DNA of 62,282 nt from Phycisphaerae bacterium (GTDB lineage Bacteria; Planctomycetota; Phycisphaerae; UBA1845; Fen-1342), in contig JANQNU010000055.1 in the NCBI GenBank assembly GCA_028279405.1, positions 1 through 62,282 of the forward strand, written 5' to 3'. Of the stretch, positions 38,795 to 47,967 are shown one piece after another. Position 1 is the stretch's first letter. Each line of letters starts with the position of its first letter. The notes under the pieces were generated by a model. The model did not search any database. It was given only the letters and a program-made list of their open reading frames with translations, and was not told the origin of the DNA. Both the position numbers and the translations under genes were made by a program.

Positions 38795-40192
38795 ATGAGT
38801 CTGGCACATAAGCGATGTGCGGCGCTACTGAGCGCCGGCTACCTATTATTGGCGGTGTCGACCGCGCTCGCGGCCGATGCATCGAATGCGGACCGGGCAT
38901 GGATGAGTTGGCGCGGCCCGCGCGACACCGGCGTCGCACCGCGCGGCAAGCCGCCGACCGAATGGAGTGAAGAGAAGAACGTTCGCTGGAAAGTCGCGAT
39001 CCCGGGCCACGGGCACTCGACGCCGATCGTCTACCGAGACCTGGTCATCATCCAGGCCGCGATCCCGATGGCCGCACCGGAGACGACGCCGAGTGCGGAC
39101 ACCGAGGGTGCTTCCGGCCCCCAGCAGCAGCAAGAGCGACCGCGCGCCGAGCGTCGACGGGGCCGCCGGGGCCGCCGACGCAATCCGGCGCCGGACAAGC
39201 CGTACCGGTTCACGCTGATGGCATTCGACCGTGACTCCGGCGATCAGCGGTGGAAAACCGTACTCCGCAAGCAGATCCCGCACGAAGGCAGCCACCGTGA
39301 CGGCAGCCTGGCACCCGCCTCCCCAATCACGGACGGCGAACATATCTACGCGTGTTTCGGCTCGCGCGGCCTCTACTGCGTCACTTTTGACGGCAAACAG
39401 GTATGGGAGAAGGATCTCGGCGACATGCAGACCCGCAACGGCTTCGGCGAAGGGGCCTCGCCGGTTCTCCACGGGGATACCCTCTTGATGACCTGGGACC
39501 ACGAGGGGGCCTCGTTCATCGTCGCGCTGGACAAACGCACCGGTAAGGAACAATGGCGCCGACCGCGCGACGAGCCCACATCCTGGGCCACTCCGCTGAT
39601 CGTGACCGATCAGGGCCGCGCCCAGGCAATCGTCCCCGGCAGCAACCGCGTCCGCAGCTATGACATTGCCAGTGGGGACCTCATCTGGGAATGTGCCGGC
39701 CTCGGCCTCAATTGCGCCCCGACGCCGGTGGCCGCGGACGGCGTGGTGTATGCGATGACCGGCTATCGCGATCCGATGCTGCTCGCGATCCGGTATGGGG
39801 GCCAGCGTGGCGACATCACGGCATCCGCCATCGTCTGGTCGACCGACGAGGGGACGTCCTATGTGCCGTCGCCGCTGCTGTACGACGACACGCTCTACTT
39901 CCTTCGACGAAACAACGGCATTCTCTCCTGCGTCAACCCGAAGACGGGCAAGCGGCACTACGAGCCCCAGCGCCTGACCGACGTCCCCGGGATCTATGCC
40001 TCGCCGGTCGGAGCGGATGGCCGCGTCTACATTGTCGGTCGCAACGGCAAGACGCTGGTGCTGAAACGCGGCCCGCAGTTCGAGGTCCTGGCCACCAACC
40101 AGCTCGACGACGAATTCACAGCCTCTCCGGCGATCGTCGACGACGCATTGTTCCTTCGTGGCGCCAAGAATCTCTACTGCATCGCGAGATAA
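38795..40192 (+). CDS. PQQ-type beta-propeller repeat protein
   Basis: A protein of 465 residues from the ATG at 38795. Signal peptide (SLAHKRCAALLSAGYLLLAV...ALA) then a pyrrolo-quinoline-quinone-like repeat propeller: WMSWRGPRDTGVAPRGKPPTEWS, DSGDQRWKTVLRKQIP, GKQVWEKDLGD, TGKEQWRRPRDEP, SGDLIWECAGLG. A low-complexity insert of Gln/Arg/Gly (about 105-130) interrupts the first blades. In planctomycetes such proteins are exported and rarely bind PQQ; a scaffold role is likelier than a dehydrogenase. Repeat elements flank it on both sides. Confidence 0.85.
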   Translation: MSLAHKRCAALLSAGYLLLAVSTALAADASNADRAWMSWRGPRDTGVAPRGKPPTEWSEEKNVRWKVAIPGHGHSTPIVYRDLVIIQAAIPMAAPETTPSADTEGASGPQQQQERPRAERRRGRRGRRRNPAPDKPYRFTLMAFDRDSGDQRWKTVLRKQIPHEGSHRDGSLAPASPITDGEHIYACFGSRGLYCVTFDGKQVWEKDLGDMQTRNGFGEGASPVLHGDTLLMTWDHEGASFIVALDKRTGKEQWRRPRDEPTSWATPLIVTDQGRAQAIVPGSNRVRSYDIASGDLIWECAGLGLNCAPTPVAADGVVYAMTGYRDPMLLAIRYGGQRGDITASAIVWSTDEGTSYVPSPLLYDDTLYFLRRNNGILSCVNPKTGKRHYEPQRLTDVPGIYASPVGADGRVYIVGRNGKTLVLKRGPQFEVLATNQLDDEFTASPAIVDDALFLRGAKNLYCIAR

Positions 40193-40505
40193 GACGTAGC
40201 GACCCGCAGCCCGACCCAATGGTGCCCCATCCGGGACATTGGGTGGGGCAGCGTCTCGCCCGCCGTTGACCGCTCGCTTGCGCTCGCGGCTCGCATCGGC
40301 GCCGCAGGCCGGCCGCCCACGGCACCCGCACATAACGAGCCCCGAGCGCGAGCGAGGGGGTCAATCGGCGCCCGGTTTCGAGGGGGGCAGCGAAGTCGGG
40401 CGGGTTTGACGGTGGAACGGATCGCCGCCAGCCGGTAGTCTATGTGTTTACCTGACCGCCGACGGGATCTTTCCGTTGGGATAATCATCTGGCATCGAGG
40501 AGCAT
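40193..40505. repeat. intergenic palindromic repeat region, right copy
   Basis: It begins with a TGCCCCA.../...TGGGGCA palindrome at 40223-40250. Then comes the 27-base unit seen at 38516, exact at 40266-40292, with an imperfect inverted partner at 40337-40364. The stretch from 40247 to 40364 is a close direct copy of about 38501-38613. No gene is seen before the ATG at 40506. Confidence 0.8.
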
Positions 40506-42701
40506 ATGGCCGAGGCGCAGTTACTGGAGCTGGCTCAACAGGGGGATCTGGATCAATTCGAGTCAACCTGCCTGGAGGTGCTGGGCGGTGGCGGCAGTCT
40601 CACCGCGCTCGTGCGGCCGTTCCACAAACTCGAACGATCTCCGTCCGGGGAACGGGTGGTCGAGTTGGCCCAGCTCGTGCTCGATAACGCAGGCGACGAC
40701 GCCGACAATCGAGCGGCACTTGCCATCGCCCGTTCGGCGCTGATGGTCGCGCCCAAGAACGACGGGCTGCGGCAACGTCTGACGGCGCTGTACAAGCTCG
40801 TGTACGCGGATAATCCGGGCTTTGCCCAGGCGCTCGAAGCGTCCGGCCTCGAGGCCGAGCGGCCGGCCCGCGCCGCGATCAAGCTGCTCGACGTTTACCT
40901 CGAGCTCAAGCCCGGCGACACGCTCATCGGCCGAATGGACGACCGCGCCGTCGAGATCATCGAGATCGACCGTGCCAACGGGATCGTGAATCTCCGCCGA
41001 CAGGACCGCAGTGTGACGGTCCCGGCGTCGGAATTGGCGCGCGAGTACGACCGGGTCGACCACACCGATTTCCGTGTACTCCGCCAGCTCTGGCCGGAGA
41101 AACTGACCGATCTGATCAAGAACAAGCCGGTCGACCTGGTCATCGGCCTGATTCACGCCCACGGCGAATCGATCGACGCCGAGCAGCTCAAGGATGAACT
41201 CGTTCCACGCTACATCGAGCCGGGCACCTGGTCGAAGTGGTGGACCAAGGCCCGCACGCAACTCAAGAAATCTCCGTATGTGCTGATGGAGGGACGCTCG
41301 CCGATCATCCTCAGCTATGTCGACGGCGGAGCGCGACTTGAGGATGAGGCCTGGCGGCGCTTCGAGGAGAAATCCGACCCGCTTCACTGGTCGGCAGTGA
41401 TCGAGCAGTACGTCCGCGACAAGGGATCGCTCAACGAGCCGCTCGACGAAGAGCTGCTCCAACGCTGCGGGGACGGGATCCTGAAATACGCGCAGACGAT
41501 TCGCGACAAGCGCTCGAGTGAGGCGTTGGCGTGTACGCTGTTGTTCGGGCAGAGTAATGGATTGCCGGCGCGCGACGAGGCGGCCGCGCTCGCGACCGAT
41601 CTGCTCCGCTCGAGCAAGAACCCGATCGGGCTGATCAGCGGTCAACCGAGCGACGTGCTTTGGGGGAGCGCGCTATCCGTGCTGCGCGCGGCGCGACCCG
41701 ACGATTGGGTCGACTTCTTCCTGCAACTCATCCCGCTCGCGCCGTCGACCCAGCTCGACATGCTCAGCGAGGGCGCGATCGAAGCTGGTCGCGCGGAGGC
41801 GGTGCAGGAGTTCATCGACCAGTCGATGTCCGATCCGTTGCACCATGCCGAAATTCTCTATTGGCTTTGGAAGGGACCGCGTCAGACCGGATCGCTGAAG
41901 CTCCCGAGCGACCTTAAGCTGCTCACGAACGTGCTCCAGCTGTGGACCGGTTTGAACCGGACCACCGGCAAAGACGAGCAGGTGATCCGCCATTTCCGTC
42001 ATCGGATGCGGACGGCGTTCGGATTGCGTGATTACGGACGCGTTGCCTCCGCGATGAAGGAAGTCGGCGAGGCCGCGGCGATCACGCTCAAGCGTCAGCT
42101 CGAGTTGATCGAAGGCGTCGGCGACACCGTTCGGGGCAAGATGCTCGACATCCTCCGGGACGTGCACCCGCGGCTCTGGCTCATCAAGCGCCGCCAGATC
42201 CAGCCTTGGGAGGACAAGGACACGCTCTATTCGACCCAGGGCGGCATCGGACGACGGGTCGCGGAGCGCGACGAAATCGAGAACGTGCAGATGCGCGAGA
42301 ACGCGAAACGCATCGGCGAAGCCGCTTCCCACGGCGACCTCAGCGAGAACTCGGAGTACAAGTTCGCGCTCGAAGAACGGGATCTGCTGCGGGCCCGCCT
42401 GGCACGTATCAATGACGAGTTGAGCAAAGCACGCCCCATCGACGTCGCCGGCGTCCCGACCGACCATGTCGCGATCGGGACGTACGTCATCTTCCGACGG
42501 GTCAGCGACGGTGGGCAGCGTGAAATGACCTTCCTCGGGCCGTTTGACGGCGACGTCGATCAGGGCATCTTCAGCTATCTCGCTCCGTTCGCCCAGCGCG
42601 TCATGGGCCTGCATATCGGCGACCACGTTACCGTGACGCTCGACGGCGTGGAGCAGGAGTTCGAGGTGCTCTCGATCGCCAACGCGCTAGAACCCGGCTA
42701 A
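40506..42701 (+). CDS. GreA/GreB-domain transcription factor with long N-terminal extension
   Basis: A protein of 731 residues, against about 158 for ordinary GreA. The last ~160 residues are the Gre module: a coiled coil with the acidic tip GDLSENSEYKFALEERDLL (from residue 610) and the FKBP-like C-terminal part (VAIGTYVIFRRVSDGGQREM...GDHVTVTLDGVEQEFEVL). The tip acidic residues (Asp611, Glu614) needed for transcript cleavage are kept. Residues 1-570 are mostly helical with one beta patch (GDTLIGRMDDRAVEIIEIDRANG). Chlamydial GreA is similarly long. It would rescue backtracked RNA polymerase; the extension's partner is unknown. Confidence 0.85.
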   Translation: MAEAQLLELAQQGDLDQFESTCLEVLGGGGSLTALVRPFHKLERSPSGERVVELAQLVLDNAGDDADNRAALAIARSALMVAPKNDGLRQRLTALYKLVYADNPGFAQALEASGLEAERPARAAIKLLDVYLELKPGDTLIGRMDDRAVEIIEIDRANGIVNLRRQDRSVTVPASELAREYDRVDHTDFRVLRQLWPEKLTDLIKNKPVDLVIGLIHAHGESIDAEQLKDELVPRYIEPGTWSKWWTKARTQLKKSPYVLMEGRSPIILSYVDGGARLEDEAWRRFEEKSDPLHWSAVIEQYVRDKGSLNEPLDEELLQRCGDGILKYAQTIRDKRSSEALACTLLFGQSNGLPARDEAAALATDLLRSSKNPIGLISGQPSDVLWGSALSVLRAARPDDWVDFFLQLIPLAPSTQLDMLSEGAIEAGRAEAVQEFIDQSMSDPLHHAEILYWLWKGPRQTGSLKLPSDLKLLTNVLQLWTGLNRTTGKDEQVIRHFRHRMRTAFGLRDYGRVASAMKEVGEAAAITLKRQLELIEGVGDTVRGKMLDILRDVHPRLWLIKRRQIQPWEDKDTLYSTQGGIGRRVAERDEIENVQMRENAKRIGEAASHGDLSENSEYKFALEERDLLRARLARINDELSKARPIDVAGVPTDHVAIGTYVIFRRVSDGGQREMTFLGPFDGDVDQGIFSYLAPFAQRVMGLHIGDHVTVTLDGVEQEFEVLSIANALEPG

Positions 42702-42707
42702 CGACCG

Positions 42708-44270
42708 ATGGCCCGAAGGCCTTTCGATCCCACGCGAATCCGCAAGCCGGCGGCGCCGGCACCTGACCTCTTCGAACACCAGACCATCAGCGTTCGGGCG
42801 CTCAACGAGCGCGTCCGCGGCGCTATTCGTCAGTATTTGCCTGGTACATTGCACGTCGTCGGCGAGATCAGCGATCTGGCACGTCCCCGAAGCGGTCACC
42901 TCTACTTCACGCTCAAGGATCGCGAGAGCGAGCTGCGTTGCGTCCTGTGGAAAAGCGACGTCGCTCGGCTGAAATTCGCGGCAGAGGCCGGAATGGAGGT
43001 AGTCGCGACCGGCGCGCTCGAGGTCTATACCCCTCGCGGCACGTATCAGCTCATCGTTCGTCGGTTGGAGCCACGCGGCGTCGGCGCGCTCGAGGTCGCG
43101 TTGCGTCAGCTTCGCGAAAAGCTGGAGCGAGAGGGGCTGTTCGATCCGGCCCGCAAGCGACCGCTTCCGCAGCTTCCTCGACGCATCGGGCTCGTCACCA
43201 GTCCGCGCGGCGCTGCAATCCGCGACATCCTCCAGACGCTCCGCGAGCGGTTTGCGATCGCGGATGTCGTTGTTGCCCCCGCGCGCGTCCAGGGTGAGGG
43301 CGCCGCTGCCGAGATCGTGACGGCCATTCAGCTCCTCAATGAGAACCGCGACGCGCTCGATGGCATCGACGTGCTGATCGTCGGCCGCGGTGGTGGATCG
43401 CTCGAAGACCTCTGGGCGTTCAACGACGAAACGCTCGTGCGAGCGGTCGCAACCAGCTCGATTCCGGTGGTGAGTGCGGTCGGGCACGAAGTCGACGTTT
43501 CGCTGTGCGATCTCGCCGCCGACGCGCGCGCCGCAACACCCACGGCGGCCGCCCAGTTGGTGACGCCGCATTGGAGTGCGCTGGACGACGAGCTTGACCG
43601 GGCGGGGCGCACCGCGCACCGCGGGTTTCAACAGCGACTGTCGCTCGCAAAGACGCGCCTGACCGCTATTCTCGCAAGCGATCCGCTCACGCGCCCAACA
43701 CGCCGCGTTCACGAGCACATGCAGCGCACCGACGAGTTGGTTCAGCGTTTGGCGAGTACTGTCCGGCATCGGTACGAGGTGGCCGCTGGCGCCTTGGCGC
43801 GGTCCGAGGCGGATTTGGACCGCCAACCGCATCGAAGCCGCGTCGAGCAAGCCCGCCGCTGGCTCACGGACGTGCTCGGGGCCCTCGACCGTAGCCTCCG
43901 CGACCGCTTGGACTCACGCCGACGGGCGCTGGACGACACGATCCGACGGCTCGCGACGCGCGGTCCGCAGCCGCAATTGGCGCGCTACGATGAGCGACTC
44001 GACCAGGTGACCCGCAACCTGCTACCGGCGGTCCAGCGAAGCATGGAGCGTCGCAGCACCGAACTCGCTCGACTGGAGGAGATCGTCGCCGTCTGTGACC
44101 CGCGACGGGTCCTCGATCGCGGCTTCAGCATCACGCGCGACGCCCGCACGCGGAAGATCATTCGCACGCATGCGAAGATCCGGGACGGCCAGCGGCTGGT
44201 CACCGAGTTGCCGGACGGAGAGGTCCGCTCGACCGCCGACGATCCCCGCCAGCCGCGGTTGTTTGAGTGA
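42708..44270 (+). CDS. xseA: exodeoxyribonuclease VII large subunit
   Basis: A protein of 520 residues. An N-terminal OB fold (LHVVGEISDLARPRSGHLYFTLKD) is followed by the catalytic domain (RRIGLVTSPRGAAIRDIL, GRGGGSLEDLWAFNDE, VVSAVGHEVDVSLCDLAADARAATPTAAAQ), a long coiled-coil arm, and the C-terminal DRGFSITRDARTGK-like segment. With the small subunit XseB it degrades single-stranded DNA into acid-soluble pieces. No xseB is next to it. It lies six bases after the Gre gene. Confidence 0.95.
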   Translation: MARRPFDPTRIRKPAAPAPDLFEHQTISVRALNERVRGAIRQYLPGTLHVVGEISDLARPRSGHLYFTLKDRESELRCVLWKSDVARLKFAAEAGMEVVATGALEVYTPRGTYQLIVRRLEPRGVGALEVALRQLREKLEREGLFDPARKRPLPQLPRRIGLVTSPRGAAIRDILQTLRERFAIADVVVAPARVQGEGAAAEIVTAIQLLNENRDALDGIDVLIVGRGGGSLEDLWAFNDETLVRAVATSSIPVVSAVGHEVDVSLCDLAADARAATPTAAAQLVTPHWSALDDELDRAGRTAHRGFQQRLSLAKTRLTAILASDPLTRPTRRVHEHMQRTDELVQRLASTVRHRYEVAAGALARSEADLDRQPHRSRVEQARRWLTDVLGALDRSLRDRLDSRRRALDDTIRRLATRGPQPQLARYDERLDQVTRNLLPAVQRSMERRSTELARLEEIVAVCDPRRVLDRGFSITRDARTRKIIRTHAKIRDGQRLVTELPDGEVRSTADDPRQPRLFE

Positions 44271-44351
44271 CCGTCCGGCCTGGCCCTTGAGCAATTCCTC
44301 CACTTACGATACACACAACTGTTTCGGTCTCGCTGAGCAGAGGAATGGGAT

Positions 44352-45878
44352 ATGGAGCTTTCGCGGAACGAACATCGGGTCCTGCAGACGCTGGCGGAGA
44401 TCGCCGAACCGGTCGCGATCGGCACGCTCGCGGAGCGCCTGGAACTCGACCAGTCGCCGGTGACGGCGGCCTGCACGCAGTTGTCGCAAGCGGGACTCGT
44501 CCAACTCGACGAGACGCCGTTCCGGGAGTTCCGCCTCGGTGCCGAGGGACAGCCGTTCACAGAGGCGCCATTGCCCGAGCGCTCGATCCTCGCGGCGCTG
44601 GCCGACGCTGGCGGCACGCTTCCCTTTCCAACCGTTGGCGACAAGACCGGGCTCGGCTCGAGCGTGGTGGGTCAGACGCTTCGCTGGCTCACGCAGCGCG
44701 GGTGGGCTCGCAAGGACAAGGGGGACCTCGTCCTGACCGCCGCGGAAGGTGCGGATGCCGAACAGCCGGACGAGGTCATGATCCATGCGCTGGCCAAGGG
44801 CCGGGTCGCGACCGATCGGGAGCTGGTCGACGAAGGCATCGATCTCGGGGCAGCACTGGCAATCCTCGAAAAGCGCAAGGGATTTCTGGTGGTCAAGGAA
44901 CGGGTCGAGCGTGTGGCGTCCATTGCCGACCAGGGCCGCGCGTTGCTGCGCGAAGGTGTCACCAGCCGCGAGACGGTGACCCAACTGACACCTGAATTGC
45001 TCACCGACGGCAAGTGGCGCGACGTCGAGTTGCAGCCCTACGATGTTCGGCACGCGGCCAAGCGCATGCTGCCGGGCAAGGAGCATCCGTTCCAGCGGAC
45101 GCTCGATCGGGTCCGACGGGTTTTCCTCGAAATGGGGTTCACCGAGATCGTCAGCCCGTGGGTCGAGTCGAGCTTCTGGGACTTCGATGCATTGTTTCAG
45201 CCGCAGGATCACCCGGCCCGTGACATGCAGGATACGTTCTACGTAGCGCGGCCGGAGTCGTCGCGATTGCCGGAGGATGCGCTGGTCGAGCGGATTCAAG
45301 CGGTACACGAGACCGGCGGCGATACGGGCTCGACCGGCTGGCAGTACCGCTGGAGCCGTGACCGGGCTCACAAGCCGGTTCTGAGAACGCATACGACCGC
45401 GGCGACCATTCGTGCGCTGGCAAAGCACTCGGCGGGCAAGCCTGGCAAGTACTTCGTGATCGGTCCCGTCTTCCGACGTGAAACGGTCGACTTCAAGCAT
45501 CTGCCGATCTTCCATCAGGTCGACGGGATCATCGTCGATCCGCAGGCCAGCCTCGCGACGCTCAAGGGCACGCTGACCGCGTTCTACCAGAAGATGGGCT
45601 TCCCGGCGGTCCGTTTCGCGCCGAGCTTCTTCCCGTACACCGAGCCGTCGGCCGAGGTCTTCGCGTTGTTCGAACGGCGCAACGAGTTTGTCGAGATGGG
45701 CGGCTCGGGCATCTTTCGGCCGGAGGTCACGATCCCGCTGGGAATCCATGACCGGGTATTGGCGTGGGGCCTGGGACTCGAGCGCCTGGCGATGATGCTG
45801 CACGACCTCGAAGCGATCGGAGATATCTACTTCGCCAGCATGCCCTGGCTGCGGGAGGCGCCGCTATGCCAATCGTAG
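44352..45878 (+). CDS. pheS: phenylalanine--tRNA ligase alpha subunit, archaeal/eukaryotic type
   Basis: A protein of 508 residues, longer than the ~330 of ordinary bacterial PheS. The first ~200 residues are winged-helix-like DNA-binding-type domains (LSRNEHRVLQTLAEIAEPVAI...) as in archaeal and eukaryotic cytosolic PheRS. The class II core follows: motif 1 HPFQRTLDRVRRVFLEMGFTEI, motif 2 YFVIGPVFRRETVDFKHLPIFHQ, motif 3 GLGLERLAMM. It charges tRNA(Phe) together with PheT, whose gene overlaps by 13 bases. The archaeal form suggests old horizontal transfer, as is known for spirochaetes. Confidence 0.93.
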   Translation: MELSRNEHRVLQTLAEIAEPVAIGTLAERLELDQSPVTAACTQLSQAGLVQLDETPFREFRLGAEGQPFTEAPLPERSILAALADAGGTLPFPTVGDKTGLGSSVVGQTLRWLTQRGWARKDKGDLVLTAAEGADAEQPDEVMIHALAKGRVATDRELVDEGIDLGAALAILEKRKGFLVVKERVERVASIADQGRALLREGVTSRETVTQLTPELLTDGKWRDVELQPYDVRHAAKRMLPGKEHPFQRTLDRVRRVFLEMGFTEIVSPWVESSFWDFDALFQPQDHPARDMQDTFYVARPESSRLPEDALVERIQAVHETGGDTGSTGWQYRWSRDRAHKPVLRTHTTAATIRALAKHSAGKPGKYFVIGPVFRRETVDFKHLPIFHQVDGIIVDPQASLATLKGTLTAFYQKMGFPAVRFAPSFFPYTEPSAEVFALFERRNEFVEMGGSGIFRPEVTIPLGIHDRVLAWGLGLERLAMMLHDLEAIGDIYFASMPWLREAPLCQS

Positions 45879-47776
45879 GAATGTCGGTCGAGCTGCTGAT
45901 GCAGCAGATCAACCGCGGCGTGGACGGTGCCAGACCGCTCACCGACGAGCATCTCCGCGACACGATCACCCAGATCGGCAGCGAGGTCGAGGAGTTCGCG
46001 GACATGCAGCAGTTCCGCTGCGACCGCTGCGGCCGAATCATCGAACGCACCGACAAGCAAGGCGATCCCGTCGAATGCCCCCAGTGCGGCGTCGACTTCC
46101 GGACCACGCCGGACGGGTTCGAACGAACGGGGACCAACCATGTCGTGCGGGTCGACATGCTCGCCGACCGGCCCGATGTCTACGATCCCGGCGGAATGGG
46201 CCGTTGCATCCGCGGCTATCTCGGCGTCGAGAAGGGCTTCCCGCAAATCGAGATGACCGACTCGGACTATGTCGTGACGATCGACCCGAAGTTGTCGCAG
46301 CCGTCGAGCTTCCGACCATACATCGTCTGCGCAGTGCTGCGCAACCTCGAGCTCGACAACGAGCTGGTCAAGATCCTGATGAACATGCAGGAGAACCTGC
46401 ATTGGGCCCTGGGACGCGACCGCAAGCTGGCGGCGATCGGGGCGCACAATCTCGATGTGCTCCAGGGCACGCAATTCCGCTACGCGGCGCTCGCCCCCGA
46501 TGCACTCCGCTTCGTCCCGCTCGGCTTCTCGCAGGACGATCCGGGTAGCGCGATGACGCCGGGTGAGGTCCTCGAGCGGCACGGCACGGGCAAAAAGTAT
46601 GCTCGGCTGCTGGCGGGCTTCGACAAGTACCCGATCCTGACCGACGAGAGCGATGCCGTGCTCTCGATGCCGCCGATCATCAACGGGGAGCTGACCCGTG
46701 TCACCGAGGAGACGCGCAACATCTTCCTGGATATCACCGGACAGTCGATGCGCGTGATCGACCGGGCGCTGAACGTCATGGTGACCAACCTCAAGGAGCT
46801 GATCCCCCAAATGACGGTCGAGCGGGTGCGAATCAAACTCCCGGACCGCGAGTTGCAGACGCCTGACCTGACGCCGAGCCGGATGGCGCTGAGTGTCCGC
46901 GAAGCCGCCGAGACCATCGGCGTGCCGCTGGAACGCGATGCACTGGTCGACCTGCTCCGTCGCATGGGGCACGAGATCGAACCGGCCAGCACGTCCGACC
47001 TGACTGTCCTGAGCCCGGCTTACCGCAACGACATCATGCACCCGATCGATCTGATCGAGGACGCCGCCGTGGCCTTCGGCTATGACAACCTGCCGGCGGA
47101 CCTCGTCCCGACATTCACAGTGGGAGCGCCGCGCGAGATCGAGGAACGCAGCGCGATCGCGCGTCGGGCCCTGACCGGGCTCGGCTTCCACCAGGTCATG
47201 ACACTCGGACTGACCTCGGAGGAGGCATCGTTCGACAAATGGCGCATCGATGTCGGCGATCCCGTCCGCGACCGGGCAGTACGGATCGAGAATCCGATCA
47301 GCGTCGAGCAGACGATCACGCGCGTCTCGTTGCTCCCGGGCCTGCTCGAGACATTCGCGATCAACAAGCAGCACGACCTGCCACAACAACTGTTCGAGCT
47401 CGGCGATTGCTGTTTCGTAGACCGCGAAGCGGAAACGGGCGCTTCCGAGCGGCGTTTGCTGGCGGTGGCGCTGATTGGTCCGCACGTGGGCTACGCGGAC
47501 ATCCGAGCAGCGTTCGACGCGTTCGCGCACGAGGTGGGCGCAACGCTCGATATCCAGCCCACGGAGCACGCGAGCTTCGTCCCGGGCCGCGTGGCGTCAA
47601 TTCGATTGAGAGCGATCAGCGGACCGACCGACGGCACGAAAGCCAGGGCCGTCGGTACTGACGGCGAGATCGGCCGAATGGGCGAGGTCCATCCCGAGGT
47701 GATCGAGGCGTACGGCCTGCGGCATGCGATCGCCGTACTGGAACTCGACTTCGGCGCAATGCTCGGACTGGAATAA
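45866..47776 (+). CDS. pheT: phenylalanine--tRNA ligase beta subunit, archaeal type, with zinc-ribbon insert
   Basis: A protein of 636 residues; bacterial PheT is usually near 800 and begins with a tRNA-binding domain that is missing here. The plan is archaeal: B1 domain, B3/4 editing region (INGELTRVTEETRNIFLDITG), B5 (LSVREAAETIGVPLERDALVDLLRRMG) and the catalytic-like core. Residues 52-74 form a rubredoxin-like knuckle pair, CDRC...CPQC, just before the RVDMLADRPDVYDPGG segment. I know of no such ribbon in standard archaeal PheT. The ATG at 45866 is chosen by fit to the family N-terminus. Confidence 0.9.
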   Translation: MPIVGMSVELLMQQINRGVDGARPLTDEHLRDTITQIGSEVEEFADMQQFRCDRCGRIIERTDKQGDPVECPQCGVDFRTTPDGFERTGTNHVVRVDMLADRPDVYDPGGMGRCIRGYLGVEKGFPQIEMTDSDYVVTIDPKLSQPSSFRPYIVCAVLRNLELDNELVKILMNMQENLHWALGRDRKLAAIGAHNLDVLQGTQFRYAALAPDALRFVPLGFSQDDPGSAMTPGEVLERHGTGKKYARLLAGFDKYPILTDESDAVLSMPPIINGELTRVTEETRNIFLDITGQSMRVIDRALNVMVTNLKELIPQMTVERVRIKLPDRELQTPDLTPSRMALSVREAAETIGVPLERDALVDLLRRMGHEIEPASTSDLTVLSPAYRNDIMHPIDLIEDAAVAFGYDNLPADLVPTFTVGAPREIEERSAIARRALTGLGFHQVMTLGLTSEEASFDKWRIDVGDPVRDRAVRIENPISVEQTITRVSLLPGLLETFAINKQHDLPQQLFELGDCCFVDREAETGASERRLLAVALIGPHVGYADIRAAFDAFAHEVGATLDIQPTEHASFVPGRVASIRLRAISGPTDGTKARAVGTDGEIGRMGEVHPEVIEAYGLRHAIAVLELDFGAMLGLE

Positions 47777-47792
47777 GGGCCGTGGTGGCAAG

Positions 47793-47819
47793 GTGCCCCA
47801 CCCTTCTAGGGTGGGGGAC
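47793..47819 (+). repeat. GC palindrome after pheT
   Basis: GTGCCCCACCC and GGGTGGGGGAC pair around a five-base loop 16 bases after the pheT stop. It is almost the same element as at 24575-24600. Confidence 0.7.
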
Positions 47820-47932
47820 ACGCCACTTGCCCCGGCGCGGCACGTCCTCTCGAGCAGGGTGGAGCGTGCATCTCGTCCGCCGATCGACCGAGCCAAATCA
47901 CTTATGACACAGTCTCCCGTCACCGATTCCGT

Positions 47933-47961
47933 TTGCCACCGCTCACGGCTCTCGCTACCCT
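47933..47961 (+). promoter_or_regulatory. possible promoter of a leaderless sigma factor mRNA
   Basis: TTGCCA (47933-47938) and TACCCT (47956-47961) are 17 bases apart, and the ATG at 47968 follows six bases after the second box. No Shine-Dalgarno sequence is present. Confidence 0.35.
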
Positions 47962-47967
47962 CAATCT

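Noticed and set aside
38326..38796. Minus-strand frames giving products rich in ASERKRAVNGG and ETPAPPG.
   Set aside because: They are translations of the palindromic intergenic repeat and recur across copies; not treated as coding.
45827..47569. A 580-codon frame antisense to pheT.
   Set aside because: Shadow of a clear PheT gene in GC-rich DNA.
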